This document shows positions 1 to 7,939 of a stretch of DNA of 16,617 bases, one piece after another. The position numbers and the translations under genes were made by a program. The notes beneath the pieces were generated by a model. It made no database searches. It was given only the letters and a program-made list of their open reading frames with translations, and was not told the origin of the DNA. The first letter of the stretch is position 1. Every line of letters begins with the position of its first letter. This DNA is from WANQ01 sp964448055 (GTDB lineage Archaea; Thermoproteota; Thermoprotei_A; Sulfolobales; WANQ01): assembly GCA_964448055.1 (NCBI GenBank), contig CAYUVB010000035.1, positions 1 through 16,617 on the forward strand. The letters run 5' to 3'.

Positions 1-765
1 TGTACTGAGTGTTCTTGGATATATGGGGTTGAAAGTCCTCGCATAGCTGAAGCTGGTAAACCCGTTTATGGCGGATTCATACGAGTAAAAACTCCTCCTA
101 AGCTACCTGAAGACTTAGAATGCTTAATAGCCTTATGGGTTTCATTATCTACAGAGAAGTACTTCTATCAAACGACCCTAGCTTATACGAAAGAGAACAA
201 GTGGCATTTTTCTGCTGGTTCAACAAATCCTAATTTACCGTGTGGAGTGTCATGTCCTCCATTTGAAGCAATTAAACCTAAACCTAACTCTATCTATGAA
301 CTAGGAATAAAAGTAGTACTTCAGTATTCCACATACAAAGTACGTATGTATATAGTAGATCTTAACACAAACATCATCTATACTATTTACGAAGTAGAGG
401 ATCCAAACTTCATAAATCCCAATGACAGAATAGGTTGCCTAATGGAAGCACGTACCATAGAGGAGAGCGAATTAAGCAAAATAGGTAATAATAACGCATT
501 CAGAATCATTAATACTAATTGGTTTATTGCAAATCTGAACACCTCTACGCAATGGCCACATGCTTATGTACGCGATGAGTACGCTAGATGTATAAAATTG
601 TATAGTACAAGTAGGTGTATATGTCATTTAGAAGAAGGCGGCAAATATAAAGGTTATGTAATAACACCTCGAGGCATAGAGATTAGGGTAATTAGCCCTG
701 GTGACCTATACATAGGGTGTAAGGTAGGAGGGTCGCATTATATTGATGAGGCTCAACTATGGTAA
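1..765 (+). CDS. Cysteine-rich protein of unknown function, 5' end outside the window
   Basis: The frame ending at the TAA at 763-765 is open without a stop back to base 1. The gene therefore starts outside the window, and the GTG at 247 is internal rather than a start. The visible 254 residues hold ten cysteines, including a PCGVSC pair in the middle and an RCIC pair near the C-terminus. Alternating hydrophobic and aromatic stretches suggest a mostly beta-strand fold. No helix-turn-helix, nucleotide-binding or catalytic motif is recognisable. Many cysteines in a hyperthermophile protein suggest disulfides and an extracytoplasmic location, but the N-terminus where a signal peptide would lie is missing. 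The next gene overlaps its end in another frame and encodes a membrane-anchored, sequon-rich product, so the two are probably one transcript and both surface-exposed. Function is not recognised; a beta-sandwich, lectin-like fold is only a guess. Confidence 0.75.
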   Translation, partial: CTECSWIYGVESPRIAEAGKPVYGGFIRVKTPPKLPEDLECLIALWVSLSTEKYFYQTTLAYTKENKWHFSAGSTNPNLPCGVSCPPFEAIKPKPNSIYELGIKVVLQYSTYKVRMYIVDLNTNIIYTIYEVEDPNFINPNDRIGCLMEARTIEESELSKIGNNNAFRIINTNWFIANLNTSTQWPHAYVRDEYARCIKLYSTSRCICHLEEGGKYKGYVITPRGIEIRVISPGDLYIGCKVGGSHYIDEAQLW

Positions 766-1408
766 TAAAGCTCTCTCTGCACGGTATTTACTCCCTCTTC
801 CAGCTCTATTGATTATTGCATTAATAGTCTTGTTAGTATACTCTGAGTATGGTAGAAGTAACATAATGCAATATCATTCAAATATTACACAGCCAAATAC
901 TACAGAGGACTACGTGTACGCACCAAGATTCTTAAAAGTTCTTGTAGATTATTTAAGGACTATAGCTCGTAAGTGTGAGGTATTAACCCCACAAAACCCT
1001 AACCCATTACTTCCCACAAATGATTCTCATAGACAGATAGTGACAGGGCTACTAGAGCATAGGATAGTGACTATAGGTAATGTTGTTGAGATAAATGGAT
1101 ATCTTTACTGGTACGCACCGTTTCCAAGCAATATAGTGTTAGGCCCATATAGGGTAGAGTCTAAATATTTAACTAATGTGACTACTACTGGCGCTGGAAT
1201 ACTAGTACATGTAAAAGTTTACAAGAATAAAACCCTGGTTGGCGAGTTTAATTATAGTTCTTCATTGTCCCACTATATGTCCTCACCATGCTGTCTATCG
1301 TTAAGAGTTGACGAATTCTATTTAAGTGATGGGAACAAGTTGATAATAATTGAGATGTCTATCTATGGCCATGGAATCGACTGGCTCCTCCTTATACCAC
1401 GTGATTAA
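746..1408 (+). CDS. Membrane-anchored extracellular protein, hypothetical
   Basis: A 220-residue product. Residues about 14-32 form one strongly hydrophobic segment after a short positive N-terminus, which fits an uncleaved signal anchor with the remainder outside the cell. The rest carries six N-glycosylation sequons (NIT, NTT, NDS, NVT, NKT, NYS), as expected for an archaeal surface protein, and an adjacent CC pair near the C-terminus. The C-terminal half looks beta-rich. The start overlaps the end of the upstream gene by about 20 bases, indicating co-transcription and probably coupling. A GGAGGG element at 727-732 lies 10 bases before a TTG at 743 and 13 before the ATG at 746, so either could be the start. 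No family is recognised. Its pairing with the cysteine-rich upstream product suggests a surface complex or secreted unit, which is inference. Confidence 0.7.
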   Translation: MRLNYGNKALSARYLLPLPALLIIALIVLLVYSEYGRSNIMQYHSNITQPNTTEDYVYAPRFLKVLVDYLRTIARKCEVLTPQNPNPLLPTNDSHRQIVTGLLEHRIVTIGNVVEINGYLYWYAPFPSNIVLGPYRVESKYLTNVTTTGAGILVHVKVYKNKTLVGEFNYSSSLSHYMSSPCCLSLRVDEFYLSDGNKLIIIEMSIYGHGIDWLLLIPRD

Positions 1409-1440
1409 ATCTAGATATCTATTTACTATGAGTTAGAAGA

Positions 1441-1683
1441 TTACCTAGACATCCATTTTTTACGATGTTCCCATAGTGTTGGTGGTGTCCACATTATCCA
1501 TGCTGGTACTTTCTTTATGAACTCGTAGGCTTCTTCCCATGATTCTAGTCCTAGTTTTTCTGCTAATTTTTCTAAGGGCATTGCGGTATGTATGTATTCG
1601 TTTAATATTTCAAGTACTTCTGTTGTTATTTCTATTTCTTTGTCTCCTACCTTTATAACGTACTTCTTTTCTTCAGAGCTCAT
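1441..1683 (-). CDS. Small conserved-looking protein downstream of mcm
   Basis: An 80-residue acidic-basic protein with no signal peptide or membrane segment. The N-terminal part (residues about 6-25) looks like two beta strands. The middle is helical, with LEKLAEKLGLESWEEA resembling a short helix-turn-helix-like hairpin. The C-terminus is unusually rich in Trp and Pro (AWIMW, TPPTLW, KKW). The ATG at 1683 is preferred to an in-frame GTG at 1695: a GGTG ribosome-binding element lies nine bases before the ATG, and a TATA-like box at 1719-1729 predicts transcription starting near 1699. It is co-oriented with gins23-mcm, 72 bases downstream of mcm, but appears to have its own promoter. Function is unknown. 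The position suggests a replication or nucleic-acid role, which is inference only. Confidence 0.72.
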   Translation of the reverse strand: MSSEEKKYVIKVGDKEIEITTEVLEILNEYIHTAMPLEKLAEKLGLESWEEAYEFIKKVPAWIMWTPPTLWEHRKKWMSR

Positions 1684-1718
1684 TACTTCTAACACCTTGT
1701 GGCTAGAGTACAGTCTCT

Positions 1719-1729
1719 GGTTTAAAAGT
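1719..1729 (-). promoter_or_regulatory. TATA-like box for the 80-residue gene
   Basis: On the minus strand the sequence reads ACTTTTAAACC, the same core (CTTTTAAAC) found upstream of pyrF. Its centre lies about 42 bases before the ATG at 1683, giving a leader of roughly 16 bases if transcription starts about 25 bases downstream, as usual for archaeal TATA boxes. This is inference from spacing and composition. Confidence 0.4.
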
Positions 1730-1755
1730 ATTAAGAGTGGAGTGAATTTTATACT

Positions 1756-3849
1756 CTACTTTACTGTAGCATAGCATGCAGGTTTAGGCTCGTATATTGT
1801 TCCTTCCTTACGTAATAGCTTCAACGCCTTTTCGACAAAGTTTTTGTCTATGTTATATTCCTTTGCTTGTTCTATTATTGCTTTTACTGTAGCACATCCC
1901 TCTTCTTCTTCAATTCTCTCTATTATATCAACTATAAGTGATAGTTTTTCTTGCTGACTCCTAGGTTTGCCTGTCATTATTACGTCTATATCTATTCTAC
2001 CACTTTCAACATCTATTCCAACACTCTCAAGGAATGCTTTCATAAGCCTTATAGCCTCTTCGGCATCTTCTACAGTTACGTACTCTCTTAACGCCATCTT
2101 AGCATGGGCTTCAGCTAAGCGTATTAGTGCTTCCAGCTGTCTAGGCGTTATAGCTACAGGTGATTTAGCTGAGTCGACTTTCCTCATTTCTACGAAGAAC
2201 TCTCTAAGTAGTTTAATTGCCTCATCCGTTAGCTTTGGTCTAATATACCTTCGTGCGTAGCTGATGTACTTTCTTAAGAGTGGTGCTGGGATTTCAGGTT
2301 TTATCATTTCTATTTCTTTATGAGCTTTTAATATGTGTTCAGCCATTTGTTTATCTCTTTCAGTGCTAGGTACATCCCTTAACACGAATATTAAGTCAAA
2401 TCTCGACAGTATTGTTGCTGGTAGGTTTATGTTTTCCGAAATAGTTCTATTATCCATGTATCTACCAAATCTCGGGTTACCTGCTGCTAGTACAGCTGTT
2501 CTGGCATTCAATCTTGCCACTATGCCTGCCTTAGCTATACTTACCGTTTGTTGCTCCATCGCTTCATGAATAGCCGATCTGTCTTCTTCTCTCATCTTGT
2601 CTATTTCGTCTATTGCTGCCATACCTCCATCAGCTAAGACCAATGCGCCTGCTTCAAGATACCATTCTCCTGTTGATTTATCCCTAACAACTGCCGCAGT
2701 AAGACCTGCTGCTGTTGCACCCTTACCACTTGTGTATATTCCTCTAGGCGCTATTCTTGCAGCATATTGCAGTAATTGGCTTTTAGCCGTACCTGGATCT
2801 CCTATTAACAGTACGTGTATGTCTCCACGTATTCTTGTACCATCCTCTGCTTGCTTTGGTACTCCTCCAAAGAGAAGAAGCGCTATTGCTTCTTTTATAT
2901 CCCAATGCCCATAAATTGTAGGTGCTATACTTGCAATTATTCTCTTATGTATCCATGGATCTTTTGCTAACTCCTTTATTTTTTCTTCATCTTCTTTTGT
3001 TATCTCTACTTCTTCTAAGATTCTTTGAGAAGCCTCAACATAATTTACATCTAGATAAGTATCGAAAACTGCTGTAGAGGATTTACGTTTACCGCTGGTA
3101 GGTCTTATTCGTAGTATACCAGTAATGCTTACACGGTCACCAGGTCTAGCTTTATCTACTAGATCTGCTGTTACTACTGCTTCAATACTACGTGGTATTT
3201 GTCCTGAAGGTATTTCTTCTGGTCTTTCTTGTATTACTATTTTTTGCCAATCAATGTACTTGGACTTCTCTGGTACCAACTTAAATGATCCTGCTGATTT
3301 ACCGCAGAGAGGGCATACAGGTGGTGTTTCTAGGTACTCGCCCATCTCACCTTTAGGAGGCCAAATGAATTCTTGACCACATTCTGGATGTACATGTCTA
3401 AATACAGCCTTTACTATTTTCTCTTTTATTGGCGTTGCTCTAACCAGGATTCCTTCAACCATTATTAGCTTTCCTATATGATCACTTCTTAAGTCTCGTA
3501 TTCTAACTACATTTGAAAGACCCCTTATTCTTGGGTAGAACTTGTCTACCTGCTTAGCGTATTCTAAATTCTCTATTGCTACAAGCGACCTAATGGCTTC
3601 TGAAAAAGCTTCTAACATAGTATCTGGCTGATTTATTAAATTACGAGCAAGGTCCGAATCATACATATACAAGTCTTCAAAGTCTATTATCAGGCTTTTC
3701 ATACCTGTTATAACCATTCTTCGTATTCTTTCACGATACTTGAATTTACCAGTGACTTTATCTTGAAATGTTTTAAGGAATTCTTCGAATCTGAGTTTAG
3801 GATCTACTAATTCTTCTTGTTCTAATGGTTCAGTTTCACCTAAGCTCAT
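1756..3849 (-). CDS. mcm: Replicative DNA helicase MCM
   Basis: A 697-residue minichromosome maintenance helicase, the 3'-5' hexameric motor of the replication fork. The N-terminal DNA-binding part (about 1-285) contains a zinc site with probable ligands His152 or His154, Cys157, Cys179 and Cys182; His in place of the first Cys is the form known from Sulfolobus MCM. The AAA+ domain has Walker A GDPGTAKS (350-357), Walker B with Asp414-Glu415, sensor 1 Asn458 (AGNPRFGRY) and the arginine finger Arg483 (LSRFD). The C-terminal 65 residues form the usual winged helix. Length and order match the crenarchaeal family throughout. The ATG start overlaps the gins23 stop as ATGA, so translation is likely coupled and helicase and GINS subunit are made together. 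Nothing is truncated. Confidence 0.97.
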   Translation of the reverse strand: MSLGETEPLEQEELVDPKLRFEEFLKTFQDKVTGKFKYRERIRRMVITGMKSLIIDFEDLYMYDSDLARNLINQPDTMLEAFSEAIRSLVAIENLEYAKQVDKFYPRIRGLSNVVRIRDLRSDHIGKLIMVEGILVRATPIKEKIVKAVFRHVHPECGQEFIWPPKGEMGEYLETPPVCPLCGKSAGSFKLVPEKSKYIDWQKIVIQERPEEIPSGQIPRSIEAVVTADLVDKARPGDRVSITGILRIRPTSGKRKSSTAVFDTYLDVNYVEASQRILEEVEITKEDEEKIKELAKDPWIHKRIIASIAPTIYGHWDIKEAIALLLFGGVPKQAEDGTRIRGDIHVLLIGDPGTAKSQLLQYAARIAPRGIYTSGKGATAAGLTAAVVRDKSTGEWYLEAGALVLADGGMAAIDEIDKMREEDRSAIHEAMEQQTVSIAKAGIVARLNARTAVLAAGNPRFGRYMDNRTISENINLPATILSRFDLIFVLRDVPSTERDKQMAEHILKAHKEIEMIKPEIPAPLLRKYISYARRYIRPKLTDEAIKLLREFFVEMRKVDSAKSPVAITPRQLEALIRLAEAHAKMALREYVTVEDAEEAIRLMKAFLESVGIDVESGRIDIDVIMTGKPRSQQEKLSLIVDIIERIEEEEGCATVKAIIEQAKEYNIDKNFVEKALKLLRKEGTIYEPKPACYATVK

Positions 3850-4427
3850 ATTAATGGCTCCTCTAATCCTATTACCTCTTTCTGCCAGTCCTCGAGGAGT
3901 TTTCTTATTGTTTTGTAGAGTATTAACTCTTCGGGCGTAAGTTTGTTTATTTCGTCTCTTATTTCACCACTTTCAGCTCCTGCTTGTACGAGTGCTAATA
4001 TACGGTTAAGCCTTATTCTCAATATATCGTATACGTAGCTACGAGCCTTACGGTATTCATCTACTAATTCAGGTGAAGGTTTACGCGCTATGTTTTCTTT
4101 TAGTTTCTCTAAGTAATCTCTTAATTTTTGGTAAAAATCTATTGGCAGTTTCTGAAGTGTTGCTGAGGTTGTACGTGCATGTATCTCTAAGAACGAGTAT
4201 CTACCTAGCTCGTTGATGTTCATAGGTGTATCTTTGACTTCTACAACACCTTTTTCTTCAAGTATTTTAGAGATCCAACGTGGTACGGTAATTTCAGTAC
4301 CTCTTTTCAACTGTATAGTTGTTCCAGGCAACATTATGTCTTCGTGATCCTTAAGTACTATTACCCTAACATTACTCCACAAGTATTCTCTACGTAGATT
4401 CCTTAAGCCTAAACTTAAGTCCAACAA
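3846..4427 (-). CDS. gins23: GINS complex subunit Gins23
   Basis: A 193-residue GINS subunit. A small beta-rich B domain comes first (residues about 10-68, with conserved-looking PGTTIQLKRG and VPRWISKIL), followed by the helical A domain (about 75-190). B-before-A order is that of Psf2/Psf3 and archaeal Gins23, while Gins51 has the reverse order, so Gins23 is the preferred call. GINS bridges MCM and primase/GAN factors at the fork. The neighbour mcm starts inside its stop codon, an arrangement known from Sulfolobus. Two consecutive TTG codons (4427 and 4424) are the candidate starts. An AGGTG element three to six bases upstream supports one of them, and there is no ATG nearby. The shared TATA palindrome at 4467-4474 probably drives this operon. 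Confidence 0.88.
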   Translation of the reverse strand: MLDLSLGLRNLRREYLWSNVRVIVLKDHEDIMLPGTTIQLKRGTEITVPRWISKILEEKGVVEVKDTPMNINELGRYSFLEIHARTTSATLQKLPIDFYQKLRDYLEKLKENIARKPSPELVDEYRKARSYVYDILRIRLNRILALVQAGAESGEIRDEINKLTPEELILYKTIRKLLEDWQKEVIGLEEPLI

Positions 4428-4466
4428 CTACACCTAATTGACGAGTGTTTCTAGCACCCCTACACC

Positions 4467-4474
4467 TTATATAA
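4467..4474. promoter_or_regulatory. Palindromic TATA box shared by gins23-mcm and rfcS-rfcL
   Basis: TTATATAA is self-complementary and sits at the midpoint of the 87-base gap, about 44 bases from the gins23 start on one side and about 44 from the rfcS start on the other. Transcription starting about 25 bases away in each direction would give leaders near 20 bases, enough for the ribosome-binding elements seen on both sides. The minus-direction flank (TCAAAG) is the more BRE-like. Use in both directions is inference. Confidence 0.5.
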
Positions 4475-4514
4475 CTTTGACATAGGAGAATTATAGTGGT
4501 TAGGGGACATAGAT

Positions 4515-5492
4515 TTGAGTAGTATGGCTGAACTCCTATGGGCTGAGAAATACAGACCTAGAAGCTTAGATGAAATCGTTAACCAAGAGGAGATTGTATC
4601 TAGACTTAAAAAATTCGTTAGAGAAAAGAATATGCCTCATTTATTGTTTGCAGGTCCACCAGGCACAGGTAAAACTACAGCTGCTCATGCATTAGCCCAT
4701 GACTTGTACGGCGAGATCTATCAGCAATATTTACTAGAATTAAACGCTAGTGACGAGAGAGGTATTGACGTAATACGAACTAAGGTTAAGGAGTTTGCTA
4801 GAAGCAGAGTTCCAGGCGAGATACCATTTAAGATAATAATTCTTGATGAAGCAGATAATATGACAGCTGACGCCCAACAAGCACTACGTAGATTAATGGA
4901 AATGTATACTGCTACCACGAGATTTATACTAATAGCTAATTATCCCAGCAAGATTATAGAACCTATTCAGTCTAGATGTGCATTCTTCCGGTTTACACCA
5001 TTAAAGAAAGAGGATGTCGTTGCAAGACTTAGATGGATAGCTGAACAAGAAAATGTCATGTATGATCCCGAGGCTCTGGAAGTAATTTATGAGGTTTCCG
5101 AAGGTGATATGAGGAGGGCAATAAACATTCTCCAAGCAGCGTCAGCTTTAGGAAAGGTAACCGTTGACGCTGTTTACAAAGTTATAGGACTTGCCCATCC
5201 AAGGGAAGTTAGGGAGATGATAAACCTAGCACTTGATGGTAGATTTACTGAAGCTAGAGACAAACTTAGACAACTAATGGTAGAATACGGGTTGTCAGGA
5301 ATAGACATAATAAAACAAATCCATAGGGAAATATTCAGTACTGAGATAAAGCTTCCCGAGCAGTTAAGAGTACTTATAGCTGATTATGCAGGCGAGATAC
5401 AGTTCAGGCTTGTAGAAGGGGCAGACGATGAAATACAGTTGAATGCATTCCTAGCACGATTAGCCTTAATCGGCAAGAAACTTAAGGGTTAA
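4515..5492 (+). CDS. rfcS: Replication factor C small subunit
   Basis: A 325-residue AAA+ clamp-loader small subunit, the usual length for archaea. It opens with LLWAEKYRPRSLDEI, typical of the family. Then come Walker A GPPGTGKT (47-54), a DEAD Walker B (111-114), the SRC motif that supplies the trans-acting arginine (153-155), sensor 2 in EGDMRRAIN (196-204), and the C-terminal collar helices. With RfcL it loads the PCNA clamp at primer ends. The TTG at 4515 has a GGGG element eight bases upstream. The in-frame ATG at 4524 has no such element, so TTG is preferred, with a difference of only three residues. rfcL follows after five bases, so the two form an operon divergent from gins23-mcm. 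Confidence 0.96.
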   Translation: MSSMAELLWAEKYRPRSLDEIVNQEEIVSRLKKFVREKNMPHLLFAGPPGTGKTTAAHALAHDLYGEIYQQYLLELNASDERGIDVIRTKVKEFARSRVPGEIPFKIIILDEADNMTADAQQALRRLMEMYTATTRFILIANYPSKIIEPIQSRCAFFRFTPLKKEDVVARLRWIAEQENVMYDPEALEVIYEVSEGDMRRAINILQAASALGKVTVDAVYKVIGLAHPREVREMINLALDGRFTEARDKLRQLMVEYGLSGIDIIKQIHREIFSTEIKLPEQLRVLIADYAGEIQFRLVEGADDEIQLNAFLARLALIGKKLKG

Positions 5493-5497
5493 CAGCT

Positions 5498-6922
5498 TTG
5501 TCCCATAGAGAGCTACCATGGGTCATGAAGTATAGGCCGAAAAGAATTAGTGACGTAGCAAATCAAGATAACGCTAAAAGAGAATTCATTGCATGGCTAA
5601 ATCAATGGCTTAAGGGGAGACCAGAGAAGAAGGCTGCCCTATTATATGGTCCCCCGGGCTGCGGTAAGACTAGCCTAGTCGAGGCAGCTGCTAATGAATA
5701 TAATCTTGAATTAATAGAAATGAATGCAAGTGACTTCAGACGCAGAGAGGACATTGAAAGAATAGTTAAGATAGCTGCAACACAAATGAGCTTGTTCGGA
5801 CGTAAAGGCAAGATAATACTATTAGATGAAGTAGATGGTATATCTGGTACTGCCGATAGAGGAGGGCTTGATGCAATACTAGATCTAATAAATACAACAC
5901 GACATCCAGTGGTGATGACAGCTAATGATCCTTGGGATCAAAAACTTAGGCCATTAAGAGATGCTTCGAAGCTTATTGCTTTTAATAGATTAACTGAAAG
6001 TACTGTTGTACAAGTACTAAAGAACATATGTGTAGCTGAACATATAGAGTGCGAGCTTCAAGCATTAAAGTATATAGCTAAGCTTAGTGAAGGCGATTTA
6101 CGTTCAGCTATCAACGATTTAGAAGCAATTGCTCGAGGTTATGGTAAGGTTACATTATCTCTCGCACAGATGCTTGTACGTAAGCGTGATAGAGAATATA
6201 CACCGTTTGAAGCCCTTAGGAATCTATTCATGTCTAAGTACGCATGGCAAGCCAAGCAAGCTGTTACACAGACAAATGTAGATTTCGAGACCATGTTGCA
6301 ATGGATAAACGAGAATATACCATACCAATACACTGATATTGAAGATATATGGCGCGCCTATGAAGCTCTTAGTAGAGCAGCTGTGTATCTTGGAAGAATA
6401 AGGCGAACAGCTAGTTGGGACCTACTTGCATACGTATTCGATGCTATGGGACCAGGTGTAGCATTGGCTAGAGTTAAGTCAAGATACAAATGGACTAAAT
6501 ACAATTTCCCACAACGAATACTAATGTTAGCTAAAACAAAGCAAATAAGAGAAGTAAGGGATAGTTTAGCAAGACATCTTGCTAGTAAGCTTCATGTATC
6601 TTCACGAATGGTTAAAGCCGAATTCATACCTATGTTAAGAATAATATTCTTACATAATCCTCGTTATGCAGCACGTATAGCATTAGGGTACAATCTAACT
6701 GAGAACATGATTAAATATCTTGCAGGACCTAGAGCCAATGAAGTTCTGAGGTATTTAAGAGAGCTTAAAAGAGGTTCACAAAGCAGTGAAACTGAGACTA
6801 CTTCACCAGGAACTATAGAGCAAAGTACAGCATTAACCACTGGTACTAAGAGAACTCGTAGATCCACGAGGACGAAGAAAAGTAGAGGCGGTAAAGGAGG
6901 TCAAACACAACTGCCCTTCTAG
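5498..6922 (+). CDS. rfcL: Replication factor C large subunit
   Basis: A 474-residue clamp-loader large subunit. It begins with LPWVMKYRPKRISDV, followed by Walker A GPPGCGKT (51-58) and Walker B LLDEVDG (108-114). As expected for RfcL it lacks the SRC motif of RfcS. A helical collar region follows. Residues about 430-468 are a low-complexity Ser/Thr/Lys/Arg linker ending in QTQLPF at the extreme C-terminus, which resembles a shortened PCNA-interacting (PIP) peptide. The start is a TTG five bases after the rfcS stop. The first in-frame ATG, codon 10, would cut into the conserved YRPK region. The 3' end overlaps the convergent truA-family gene by 77 bases, so the basic tail is encoded opposite the C-terminus of that protein. 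Confidence 0.95.
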   Translation: MSHRELPWVMKYRPKRISDVANQDNAKREFIAWLNQWLKGRPEKKAALLYGPPGCGKTSLVEAAANEYNLELIEMNASDFRRREDIERIVKIAATQMSLFGRKGKIILLDEVDGISGTADRGGLDAILDLINTTRHPVVMTANDPWDQKLRPLRDASKLIAFNRLTESTVVQVLKNICVAEHIECELQALKYIAKLSEGDLRSAINDLEAIARGYGKVTLSLAQMLVRKRDREYTPFEALRNLFMSKYAWQAKQAVTQTNVDFETMLQWINENIPYQYTDIEDIWRAYEALSRAAVYLGRIRRTASWDLLAYVFDAMGPGVALARVKSRYKWTKYNFPQRILMLAKTKQIREVRDSLARHLASKLHVSSRMVKAEFIPMLRIIFLHNPRYAARIALGYNLTENMIKYLAGPRANEVLRYLRELKRGSQSSETETTSPGTIEQSTALTTGTKRTRRSTRTKKSRGGKGGQTQLPF

Positions 6923-7634
6923 CATTCTCTCTAATAATGTTTACGAGCTCGTTACGTGCGTTAGGAGTAATATACATAGCATAAGGGTACTTGACTTTTA
7001 ACAATAAAAGGTTCGAAGCCGGCATAGGTCTAACTTTTCCATCTTTATTCTCTGCTGTATTCTTGAGTAGCGATATTATTCTTCTAACCATCTGTCTGGC
7101 AAAGCTTTCCGCTATTATATTGTATACTACATAATTTCCTACTATTCTTATTTTAATATCAAAAATACATCGGTAGGGATTTGTATCTTTAGGTAAATTT
7201 AGGAATGAATAATCCTTACATCCTATCAATTCCTTAGATTTAAGTGTTGCTTTATCAATGTCATAATTATGTGTTAGTTTATGAACATACATATATTCTC
7301 TAAGAACGGCCCAATAACGTGGATTGAACTCGCCGCTATGATCTACTCTTATAGCCCAAGCATATATTAATGGCTTGTATTTATTTATTGCGCTTAAAAC
7401 ATTAGTAACATCACAGCATGTTTCGAATGCTATCGTCTGAGATAAAGCGCTTACACCTTTATCTGTTCTACCACTTGCTGCATAAAAGGATTCTTTGAAG
7501 GATTCTATGCATCCCCTATTTCTGAGCTCTTTCTCAATTACTCCTTCAACCGTCTTCATACCGGGTTGTCTCTGAAAACCATAAAAGAATAAGCCATTGT
7601 ATAGTAGTCTAACTATTATTCTATTTTTGTCCAT
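6846..7634 (-). CDS. truA: tRNA pseudouridine synthase, TruA family
   Basis: A 262-residue pseudouridine synthase. The catalytic aspartate is Asp58 in ASGRTDKGVSA, the family signature. Conserved pieces before it (YNGLFFYGFQRQPGMKTVEGVIE) and after it (FNPRYWAVLREY, and the C-terminal FARQMVRRI) are in the right order. TruA-family enzymes isomerise uridines at positions 38-40 of tRNA; the exact target here is not shown. The start is ATG at 7634, preceded by AAGG about ten bases upstream. It follows the winged-helix gene by 32 bases and is probably in the orc1 transcript. The last 25 codons lie opposite the 3' end of rfcL. The C-terminus past ENARRAV has no obvious conserved motif and may have been shaped by that overlap. 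Confidence 0.92.
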   Translation of the reverse strand: MDKNRIIVRLLYNGLFFYGFQRQPGMKTVEGVIEKELRNRGCIESFKESFYAASGRTDKGVSALSQTIAFETCCDVTNVLSAINKYKPLIYAWAIRVDHSGEFNPRYWAVLREYMYVHKLTHNYDIDKATLKSKELIGCKDYSFLNLPKDTNPYRCIFDIKIRIVGNYVVYNIIAESFARQMVRRIISLLKNTAENKDGKVRPMPASNLLLLKVKYPYAMYITPNARNELVNIIRENARRAVVFDLLYRLYFSSSSWIYEFS

Positions 7635-7666
7635 ATTTCAACTATACCTTGGCAATAGACATTTGA

Positions 7667-7939
7667 TTACCCGCTTTCTTGTGATTCCATTAATTCAAGC
7701 AATTCCTTTAATATATATGTTTTAGGGTTAGAGTAATTTACCTTAAATATTCTAAGTCTACCATATTTATGTTCTTCTACTATTTGGAGCTCCTTTAACT
7801 GGGTTAAGTATTTATCGACTAATTTGTGATGTAATCCTGTTAGTCTCGACAATTTAGATATGTTTGCCTCTCCTAGTTTAAATAGCACTTGGATTAGCCT
7901 CGTCTTACCTCTACTTGAGAATACTTGTTCTATCAACAT
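7667..7939 (-). CDS. Small winged-helix DNA-binding protein
   Basis: A 90-residue protein with a helix-turn-helix (ANISKLSRLTGLHHKLVDKY, residues about 29-48) followed by a beta wing (EEHKYGRLRIFKV) and a C-terminal helix, an ArsR/MarR-like winged helix. It has no ligand or metal cysteines. ATG at 7939 is chosen because AAGGAG lies six bases upstream. An in-frame GTG at 7966 would add nine residues and has a weaker signal. The start lies inside the orc1/cdc6 end by 29 bases, so the two are translationally linked. The context suggests a regulator or chromatin factor tied to Orc1/Cdc6, possibly acting on this operon. The target is unknown. Confidence 0.78.
   Translation of the reverse strand: MLIEQVFSSRGKTRLIQVLFKLGEANISKLSRLTGLHHKLVDKYLTQLKELQIVEEHKYGRLRIFKVNYSNPKTYILKELLELMESQESG

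Noticed and set aside
247..765. Separate gene starting at the GTG at 247
   Set aside because: The same frame is open back to base 1 with coherent protein sequence, so the GTG is internal.
1967..3376. Several plus-strand open frames inside mcm
   Set aside because: They are antisense shadows of a clearly conserved gene and have no family features.
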